Source: an uncultured Alphaproteobacteria bacterium
Lineage (GTDB): Bacteria; Pseudomonadota; Alphaproteobacteria; RF32; CAG-239
Reading direction: 5' to 3'
Assembly (NCBI GenBank): GCA_934271465.1
Contig: CAKQRQ010000007.1
Span: 21,794 to 85,793 of the forward strand
DNA length: 64,000 nt
The first letter of the stretch is position 1. Every line of letters starts with the position of its first letter. Of this stretch, positions 57,428-64,000 are shown piece after piece. The position numbers and the translations under genes are program-made. Under the pieces are notes generated by a model, which worked only from the letters and a program-made list of their open reading frames with translations, searched no databases and was not told the DNA's origin.

Positions 57428-59266
57428 TTAAATGGCTTTTAAGATATAGTCGCTGATTTTTTCGGCATAAAAAGACGGATCCGAAACCGTCTCGCCCTCG
57501 GCAACCTTTGCCTGATCCAGCAAAATTTTACCGATTTCTTCAATCTTGGGTTTATTGGTTTCATCCGCAGTCATTTCGGATAATTTGATAATCAGCGGAT
57601 GATACGGATTCAATTCAAGAATTCGGGTCGAGGCAAACGCTGTCTGCTGCTGATGCGTCCGCATCAAACGCTCCAAATGCAGGCTCATCTGCCCGTTTTC
57701 GACAGTCAGGCTGACCGGAGACGTCGTTAATTTTTCGGTAACAGAAACCGTGCCGACTTCCTCTTTCAACACCTCTTTCAACATCTCACAAAGCTTAGTC
57801 ATACTACCGTCATCGGCCTTTTTCTCCTGTCGTTTCCAGCTCATATCCACATCAGCCTGCGACACATGCTTAACAGCATATCCTTTATAATTAGGCAAGA
57901 CCTGCGGCCAAAACTCGTCAATCGGATCATTCATCAACAAAACCTCGATTCCTTTTTGTTTAAAAGCTTCCAATTGCGGATTATTGCGTAGGACGCGGAT
58001 ATCATCGCCCGTAATATAATAGATAGTCTTTTGATCCTTGCCGCAGCGGGAAATATAATCATCAAGCGTGGTCATTTTCTCCTCATCGACCGTTGAATAG
58101 AAATAAGACAAACCGGCAATTTCTTCTCGATTCTTAAAGTCTTCGTAAATACCCTCTTTCAAAACAATTCCGAAAGCTTTCCAAAAGGTCATATAGTCAT
58201 CATAATTTTTGCTGCGTTTTTGAAGCTCTTTCAGCAAACGGCTGATTGTTCCGGCCTTAATCTTTTCAATCAGGGGCGAATGCTGAAGCATTTCCCTTGA
58301 AATATTCAGCGGCAAATCAGCACTATCGATAATTCCTCTGACAAATCTCAAATAATTCGGCATCAATTCTTCAACCTTATCCGAAATAAAGACCTTATTA
58401 ATATAGAGTTTCAAAGACGTCCGCTTATCTGGCTGAAACAAATCATAGGGCGCGTTTGAGGGAACAAACAGCAATCCCGTATACTCAATATTTCCTTCCG
58501 CTTTAAAATGAAGTGTCAGCCACGGCTCGTCAAAATTATGCGAAATATGCTGATAAAAATCCTTATACTGGTCTTTTGTAATCTCGGCCTTATTGCGCGT
58601 CCACAAAGCCGATCCTTTATTAACCGTCTCTTCGCCGGCTTTCCCCAAATTCAGCACAATCGGATAGGCAATATGATCTGAATAAGTTCTGATAATCTGA
58701 CGCAGATAAATTGTATCGACATAATTTTTCTCGTCTTTTTTCAAAAAGAGTTTAATTTCCGTTCCGTTAACGGGCTTTTCAGCCTCGGTAATTTCAAAAC
58801 CGTCCACTCCGTTAGACACCCATTTCCAAGCCTTATCTTCACCGGCCTTTCTGGTTAATATCTCAACCTTATCAGCAACCATAAATGCCGAATAAAATCC
58901 AACGCCAAACTGTCCGATAAGCTCGCAGGCCGAGCCATTTTCCGAGGCATTTTTAACAAATTCCGCCGTTCCTGACTTAGCAATCGTCCCCAAATGAGCA
59001 ATCAAGTCTTCTTTATTCATACCGATTCCATTATCGGCAATAGTCAAAGTTCCGGCCTTTTCATCAGGCGTGACAATAATTTTAAACTCTTTAGATTCTT
59101 TAGCAATATCCGGCGTGGTCAAAGCCAGATATTTCAACTTGTCGCAAGCGTCCGACGCGTTGGAAATCAGCTCCCGCAAAAAAATCTGTTTTTCCGAATA
59201 CAGTGAATTGATGACGATATCGAGCATTTTGCTGACATCAGCCTGAAAAGCAATTTTATCCGTCAT
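57428..59266 (-). CDS. htpG: Molecular chaperone HtpG (Hsp90)
   Basis: 612 residues. GHKL ATP site with ELISNASDACDKL (about 34-46), IADNGIGM (about 76-83) and GQFGVGFYSAFMVADKV (about 118-134); middle domain and C-terminal dimerisation domain follow. ATP-dependent chaperone of the cytosol. AGGAG ribosome-binding site. Divergent from the ferredoxin gene. Confidence 0.97.
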   Translation of the reverse strand: MTDKIAFQADVSKMLDIVINSLYSEKQIFLRELISNASDACDKLKYLALTTPDIAKESKEFKIIVTPDEKAGTLTIADNGIGMNKEDLIAHLGTIAKSGTAEFVKNASENGSACELIGQFGVGFYSAFMVADKVEILTRKAGEDKAWKWVSNGVDGFEITEAEKPVNGTEIKLFLKKDEKNYVDTIYLRQIIRTYSDHIAYPIVLNLGKAGEETVNKGSALWTRNKAEITKDQYKDFYQHISHNFDEPWLTLHFKAEGNIEYTGLLFVPSNAPYDLFQPDKRTSLKLYINKVFISDKVEELMPNYLRFVRGIIDSADLPLNISREMLQHSPLIEKIKAGTISRLLKELQKRSKNYDDYMTFWKAFGIVLKEGIYEDFKNREEIAGLSYFYSTVDEEKMTTLDDYISRCGKDQKTIYYITGDDIRVLRNNPQLEAFKQKGIEVLLMNDPIDEFWPQVLPNYKGYAVKHVSQADVDMSWKRQEKKADDGSMTKLCEMLKEVLKEEVGTVSVTEKLTTSPVSLTVENGQMSLHLERLMRTHQQQTAFASTRILELNPYHPLIIKLSEMTADETNKPKIEEIGKILLDQAKVAEGETVSDPSFYAEKISDYILKAI

Positions 59267-59405
59267 AAAAATCTCCTCATAAATAACTTTGTTTATCCTT
59301 TAGTTAGTAACTTTTTTCGGCCGATGCAAGATTATACTTGATTTATTTTGCAAAACGGATAAATTAAAGCTTGATTTTTTAATATAACTACTGGAGTTAA
59401 AACTA

Positions 59406-59645
59406 ATGGTATCTGTTGTTAATGACGCCTGTGTAAAATGCAAAACCTGCGCTGAAGTTTGTCCGGTTGAAGCTTTTCACGAAGCCGAAAATATGTTGGT
59501 AATTGATCCCGACACATGTATTGATTGCGGTGTTTGCATTTCCGAATGCCCGCAGGAAGCTATTACACCTGAAGACGAAGCTGATGAAAAATGGATTAAG
59601 TTCGCTCAGGAAAACGCTAAAAATTTACCCAGTGCAAACGAGTAA
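59406..59645 (+). CDS. 2[4Fe-4S] ferredoxin
   Basis: 79 residues. Two complete cluster motifs, CVKCKTCAEVCP (about 9-20) and CIDCGVCISECP (about 38-49), each C-x2-C-x2-C-x3-CP. The first motif lacks the longer spacing of 7Fe ferredoxins, so two [4Fe-4S] clusters are expected. The acidic C-terminal tail is typical of the alphaproteobacterial FdxA-like group. Electron-transfer partner unknown. GGAG ribosome-binding site. Confidence 0.92.
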   Translation: MVSVVNDACVKCKTCAEVCPVEAFHEAENMLVIDPDTCIDCGVCISECPQEAITPEDEADEKWIKFAQENAKNLPSANE

Positions 59646-59665
59646 TATTTTTTTATTTCAAATCC

Positions 59666-59697
59666 AAGCTCCTCTTTTGCCTGCAAAAGGGGAGCTT
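59666..59697 (+). terminator. Terminator after the ferredoxin gene
   Basis: Long stem AAGCTCCTCTTTTGC / GCAAAAGGGGAGCTT (one G-U) with a 2-nt apex; short T stretch after it. Confidence 0.7.
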
Positions 59698-59712
59698 TAA
59701 ATTGAGGCCCTC

Positions 59713-60738
59713 ATGATACAAAAAGTAGAAACAACAACTTATTACGATGTCGTCGGCATCGGCAACGCCATTGTCGATGTTCTGGCAAAAGTCGGCGACA
59801 GATTTTTAACAGAGCGCAATCTTCCCAAAAGCTGCATGACGCTTCTTGATGCCCAAGACGCCGGCAAAATTTATGCCGATATTGTCCCTGAGCGCGAAGT
59901 CCCCGGCGGATCGGCGGCCAATACGGTTGCCGGACTGGCCTCTCTGGGCGGCGCGCCGGCTTTCATCGGAAAAGTTCATGATGATGAATTGGGTCAGGAA
60001 TTTACCAGAGACATCGGCGCTGCTGGCGTTGACTTTTTTACGCCGCCGCTTAACGAAGGCCCCGTAACGGGACGCTCCATCGTTTTGGTCACGCCTGATG
60101 CCATGCGTTCCATGTTTACCTATTTAGGCGCAAACACGCACCTTGATGTTATCGACATTGACGAAAATATCATCAAAGCCAGCCGCATTACCTATCTTGA
60201 AGGATATCTGCTTGATTATGAACACGGCATGGACATTGCCCTCAAAGCAGCTCAAATTGCCCATTCAGCCAACAGACAGGTTGCTTTTTCTCTTTCTGAC
60301 ACAAGTTGCGTTAACGGAAAACAAGAGCAAATCCTCGACTTTATCAAGCACCATGTTGACATTTTGTTTGCAAACGACGCAGAAATTTGCTCTCTGTTCA
60401 AAGGCGAAGATTTTTACAAATGTCTGGATTTAATCAAACCCCTGATTGAAATTGCCGCCATCACGCGCGGCGAAAAAGGCTCTGTTGTCGTCAACGGACG
60501 CACAAAAACCTATGTCGAAGCCGAAAAAGTGGATAATGTCGTTGACACAACCGGCGCCGGCGATTTATATGCGGCCGGCTTCCTTTACGGCATGACACAG
60601 GGACGCTCTCTGGGCACATGCGCCATTATCGGCTCCATTGCCGCGGCCGAGATTATCACTCACTACGGCGCCCGTCCGGAAGTTTCTTTACGAGGTCTTG
60701 TGCGCAACAAACTCCTGTCCTATGGCAAGAGAGCTTAA
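59713..60738 (+). CDS. PfkB-family carbohydrate/nucleoside kinase (adenosine kinase-like)
   Basis: 341 residues. PfkB signature 1 region GGSAANTVAGLASLGG (about 66-81), and signature 2 VDTTGAGDLYAAGFL (about 277-291) with the catalytic Asp. The start DVVGIGNAIVDVLA and length match the alphaproteobacterial group usually annotated as adenosine kinase or sugar kinase. Substrate not proven. GAGG ribosome-binding site. Confidence 0.88.
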   Translation: MIQKVETTTYYDVVGIGNAIVDVLAKVGDRFLTERNLPKSCMTLLDAQDAGKIYADIVPEREVPGGSAANTVAGLASLGGAPAFIGKVHDDELGQEFTRDIGAAGVDFFTPPLNEGPVTGRSIVLVTPDAMRSMFTYLGANTHLDVIDIDENIIKASRITYLEGYLLDYEHGMDIALKAAQIAHSANRQVAFSLSDTSCVNGKQEQILDFIKHHVDILFANDAEICSLFKGEDFYKCLDLIKPLIEIAAITRGEKGSVVVNGRTKTYVEAEKVDNVVDTTGAGDLYAAGFLYGMTQGRSLGTCAIIGSIAAAEIITHYGARPEVSLRGLVRNKLLSYGKRA

Positions 60739-60864
60739 AAAAACTGAAAATTCGCTCAATTAAGCTATTGAAATTTAAAATCAAAAGTGTATTGTAAGAC
60801 GAATTTTAAATAATGCTGAAAAGCTTCTTTTTCAGCAAAGTGATTTTATGAAAGAAATAAACCA

Positions 60865-62682
60865 ATGCAAATGAGAAACATTGCCATTATCGCACACGTT
60901 GACCACGGCAAAACAACAATGGTCGACGGACTGCTCAAACAAAGCGGCACTTTCAGAGAAAACCAGCAGGTTGAAACCTGCGTGATGGACAGCAACGAGC
61001 TTGAGCGCGAACGCGGCATCACCATTCTGTCAAAATGCACTTCCGTCAATTGGAAAGGCACGCATATTAACATCGTCGACACCCCCGGACACGCTGACTT
61101 CGGCGGCGAGGTCGAACGTATCTTGTCTATGGTAGACGGCGTTGTGCTGTTGGTCGATTCCTCCGAAGGCCCCATGCCTCAAACAAAGTTTGTTCTGGGC
61201 AAAGCCCTCAAACTCGGCCTCTGCCCGATTGTTGTCATCAACAAAGCCGACAAGCCCGATGCCCGCTGTGACGAAGTCTTAAACGAGGTTTTTGACCTGT
61301 TCGTTAACCTGAACGCCAATGATAAACAGCTTGACTTTCCGGTTCTTTACGCCTCGGGACGCAACGGCTGGGCTGTTAATGAGTTGACCGACGAAAAGAA
61401 AGACCTAACACCGTTATTTGAAAAAATTATTTCTTATGTTCCCGAGCCGAATTGCCAGCCGGATGCTCCTTTTTCGATGTTGGCCACGACACTCGAATCA
61501 GACAAATTTATCGGCCGCCTGTTAACGGGAAAAGTCCAATCCGGTTCTTTGCATGTTAACGACACAGTAAAGGTTTTGGACGGCACAAACAAAGAGATTG
61601 AGCGTGTCCGTATCAGCAAGATTTTGGCTTACCGCGGCCTGAACAGAGAAAGTCTTGAAGTCGCCCATGCCGGAGACATTATTGCAGTTGCTGGCGTTGT
61701 CAAAGGAACGGTTGCCGACACATTGTGCGCTTTTGAGGTCAACGAGGCTATCCATGCTCAGCCGATTGATCCCCCGACATTGGCCATGACCTTTTCAATC
61801 AACGATTCGCCCCTGTCCGGACGCGAAGGCGACAAAGTTACCTCTCGTATGATTTGGGATAGGCTCTGCAAAGAAGCCGAAGGCAACATTGCCTTAAAGA
61901 TTTCTCGCACGGATTCGACCGATTCTTTTGAGGTTGCCGGACGCGGCGAATTGCAATTGGGCGTTTTGATTGAAACCATGCGCCGTGAAGGATTCGAATT
62001 GTCAATTTCCCGCCCGCGCGTTTTAATGAAAAAAGATGAAAACGGCCAGCTTCTCGAACCTGTTGAAGAAGTTGTTGTTGACGTTGATGAAGAATTTTCG
62101 GGCGCCGTTGTCGAAAAACTCGGCCGCCGCCGCGGCGAACTGGTTGAGATGATACCATCTCAAGCCGGAAACAAATGCCGCCTGATCTTCAACGCGCCTT
62201 CACGCGGCCTGATTGGATATCATTCCGAATTTTTGACAGACACCCGCGGCACAGGCGTCATGAACCGTCTATTCAAGTGCTACGAGCCCTACAAAGGCGA
62301 AATTGACAGCCGCCGCAACGGCGTTTTGATTTCATCAGAAACCGGAACAGCCATTGCTTATTCACTCTGGAAATTACAAGAACGCGGCCCAATGTTCATT
62401 GATCCGGGTGTTCCAGTCTATACAGGAATGATTATCGGCGAACACACCAAACCTAATGATTTGGAAGTCAACCCCTGCAAAGCCAAGCAGTTGACCAACA
62501 TCCGCGCCGCCGGCAAAGACGAGGCCATTGACCTTATTCCGCCGCGCAAAATGACTTTGGAACAAGGTTTGTCTTATATTCAGGAAGACGAACTTCTGGA
62601 AGTCACGCCAAAGACTTTGCGTCTGCGCAAACGGATTCTGGATCCGATTGCCCGCCGCAGAGCCAAACCGGATATAATGTAA
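60865..62682 (+). CDS. typA: Ribosome-associated GTPase TypA/BipA
   Basis: 605 residues. GTPase motifs AHVDHGKTTMVDGLL (about 10-24), DTPGHADFGGEVER and NKADKPDAR; then EF-G-like domains II, III and V and the TypA-specific C-terminal domain ending near LRLRKRILD. Binds 70S ribosomes under stress or cold. A second ATG lies at codon 3; either could be used. Confidence 0.96.
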   Translation: MQMRNIAIIAHVDHGKTTMVDGLLKQSGTFRENQQVETCVMDSNELERERGITILSKCTSVNWKGTHINIVDTPGHADFGGEVERILSMVDGVVLLVDSSEGPMPQTKFVLGKALKLGLCPIVVINKADKPDARCDEVLNEVFDLFVNLNANDKQLDFPVLYASGRNGWAVNELTDEKKDLTPLFEKIISYVPEPNCQPDAPFSMLATTLESDKFIGRLLTGKVQSGSLHVNDTVKVLDGTNKEIERVRISKILAYRGLNRESLEVAHAGDIIAVAGVVKGTVADTLCAFEVNEAIHAQPIDPPTLAMTFSINDSPLSGREGDKVTSRMIWDRLCKEAEGNIALKISRTDSTDSFEVAGRGELQLGVLIETMRREGFELSISRPRVLMKKDENGQLLEPVEEVVVDVDEEFSGAVVEKLGRRRGELVEMIPSQAGNKCRLIFNAPSRGLIGYHSEFLTDTRGTGVMNRLFKCYEPYKGEIDSRRNGVLISSETGTAIAYSLWKLQERGPMFIDPGVPVYTGMIIGEHTKPNDLEVNPCKAKQLTNIRAAGKDEAIDLIPPRKMTLEQGLSYIQEDELLEVTPKTLRLRKRILDPIARRRAKPDIM

Positions 62683-62697
62683 TCAAAATATCTTTCT

Positions 62698-62740
62698 AAA
62701 AAATCTCCGTAAAAGCTTTCACTTTCACGGAGATTTTTTA
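62698..62740 (+). terminator. Terminator of typA
   Basis: Perfect 13-bp stem AAAAAATCTCCGT / ACGGAGATTTTTT with a 16-nt loop. A/T-rich arms make it work in both directions toward the convergent gene at 62776. Confidence 0.9.
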
Positions 62741-62775
62741 GAATATCCTCTTTCAAAAAGAGCTAAGTATAACCA

Positions 62776-64000
62776 CTACCGACATTTTCCATCCGTGTAT
62801 AGTAACTTTGGCGGCATACAAAGGTCACAGCTGCAATCCGCCTTATAGGCAACGCAGTCTGGAAGTTCCGCACAAGAGTTCTCTACTTTATTAATCACAT
62901 TTTGATAATCAATAATACAGCGAACACGTAAGGATGTTGTTTTTTGAGAAAAACGACTTTCATAGCATAGTGAGCCTAAATCATGGCTACTACAAGCACC
63001 TCCTGAATACCTATAGTCTCTACATTGAGTTGAACCGTATTCATCGACCGCTAAATATATTTCTGCACCCCAGCTTGCAGTATATGCAAATTCAGAACCG
63101 ACTTTTTTCAACGAAAAATTAAGTAAACACATTTGAGAAGATGGTGGAACCTTAGCTATGTCTGGAACATACCACATTCCTTTGTCATCATCCGTTTTTG
63201 AATAATTATAGCAATAAGAAGCTGCAGAATCTTCTTCTGCCCCTGCTGCTATCATTAATAGTGTGTATCTTCTAGATTTAGCATTATAGTTATCATTAAA
63301 TACTCTTTGATCTTTGAGATTAACACTCCATGGATGTTTTTCCTCATCTAAAGCAATAGCAACACATCCACCATAGCTTCTCTGACAAGATATAACGCCT
63401 ATAGGCGTAACATTGCTTGGAGCTTTATCATAATCATAGCATTTATAATCACTATACAAAATAGCACCTGCTATGCATTGATTATCAGGAAGCGTGCATT
63501 TATCGCCTTCTAATACCCAGCCATCGGCACACTCCAAACAACCTCCATCTTCCGAGCAAACTTTACAATAATCAACATTACAGAAATTATTACAGAAATT
63601 CTGATAGCATTTTCTATTGTTTTGACCTAAGTAAAAGTCATTCACACAAGTCTGACAAGAACAATCATCATTAAACCATCGACAGTTTGGAATATTCTCG
63701 CATTGTGTGCAATTACATTCATCATCATAATCCAGACAACCCTCAGGAAGATTGGTGCAAACTCTCTTACAAGTCCCATCATCTTGAAGTGTAAATCCAT
63801 CTTCGCACGTCTGACAGGTGCAAGGCTCATACTCGCTGTCATAGGTCGTGCAATGCTCAACTTTTGTTGTGTCACAAGCGATTTGTTCGCAAGCCTTTGT
63901 TTCGGAATTAAATTGATAATTTGTCGGGCAATCCTCACAAGCACAACTTATGTTATTAAATGTTTTACCCTGTGTGGCGCAGGTTTCAGCATTCAAAGTG
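62776..64000 (-). CDS. Secreted Cys-rich repeat protein (5' end beyond window)
   Basis: 408 residues visible; the frame is still open at base 64000, so the start and signal peptide lie outside. The first about 175 residues consist of EGF-like short Cys repeats (CTCQTCEDGF, CNCTQCENIPNC, CSCQTCVNDFY, GCLECADGW). Then comes a domain (about 180-360) with GVISCQRSYGG and KGMWYVPDIAKVPP, similar in plan to the GKWYLPSIGEW module of the two other secreted proteins. A Cys-rich end (DCSCDLC) closes it. Same DCSCxxC linker as in the 20453-22339 gene. Third member of the family in the window. Confidence 0.75.
   Translation of the reverse strand, partial: TLNAETCATQGKTFNNISCACEDCPTNYQFNSETKACEQIACDTTKVEHCTTYDSEYEPCTCQTCEDGFTLQDDGTCKRVCTNLPEGCLDYDDECNCTQCENIPNCRWFNDDCSCQTCVNDFYLGQNNRKCYQNFCNNFCNVDYCKVCSEDGGCLECADGWVLEGDKCTLPDNQCIAGAILYSDYKCYDYDKAPSNVTPIGVISCQRSYGGCVAIALDEEKHPWSVNLKDQRVFNDNYNAKSRRYTLLMIAAGAEEDSAASYCYNYSKTDDDKGMWYVPDIAKVPPSSQMCLLNFSLKKVGSEFAYTASWGAEIYLAVDEYGSTQCRDYRYSGGACSSHDLGSLCYESRFSQKTTSLRVRCIIDYQNVINKVENSCAELPDCVAYKADCSCDLCMPPKLLYTDGKCR

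Overview
The window looks like a chromosome segment of an AT-rich, flagellated alphaproteobacterium, probably a host- or gut-associated uncultured lineage. That placement is inference from gene content: three-part transhydrogenase (pntAA-pntAB-pntB), TolQRA, a HAD-IIA protein of the type seen in alphaproteobacteria, flagellar stator and flagellin genes, and a family of secreted Cys-rich proteins I associate with uncultured gut alphaproteobacteria. Most of the window is dense core genome. The accessory interest is concentrated at 10.6-13.0 kb, 15.3-22.6 kb, 30-32.4 kb and at the right edge.

Left part (1-10.2 kb): proton-translocating transhydrogenase; on the opposite strand an Mla-type lipid transport operon (permease, ATPase, MCE protein, lipoprotein); a membrane protein; motAB; and nagA-nagB for amino-sugar catabolism. 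From 10.2 to 22.6 kb two long secreted paralogues (10606-12297 and 20453-22339) bracket glyS, a HAD phosphatase, a doubly frameshifted HAD-IIA gene, tRNA-Gln with a small accessory island (GIY-YIG/DUF4357 and DUF3800 genes), a GC-richer noncoding patch, AT-rich degenerate repeats and a broken peptidase E gene. Both paralogues share an almost identical upstream cassette in which a promoter pointing away from the gene lies between two inverted 28-32 bp dyads whose centres are 149 bp apart. This has the layout of an invertible (phase-variable) promoter and is the most interesting signal here.

Middle part (22.6-41 kb): mscL with a zinc ribbon, nusG-secE-tRNA-Trp, an S66 peptidase, tolQRA-ybgC with ruvAB and divergent ruvC, a 647-residue flagellin with a large beta-helix-like insert and a G9 tract upstream, tuf-fusA-rpsG-rpsL, a hexose-6-phosphate mutarotase, a LysR-type regulator followed by a NUDIX-like remnant, and groES-groEL.

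Right part (41-64 kb): a co-directional minus-strand series rplQ, rpoB-rpoC, uvrC, pgsA, OmpR-type regulator, histidine kinase, acidic protein, prepilin peptidase and a sodium-channel-like protein; then htpG; and on the plus strand a ferredoxin, a PfkB-family kinase and typA. A third Cys-rich secreted protein runs off the right edge. The usual transcription/translation clusters are split: secE-nusG, rpsL-rpsG-fusA-tuf, rpoBC and rplQ are separate and not joined to rplKAJL or rpoA. All calls were made by reading the sequence; no database search was run.
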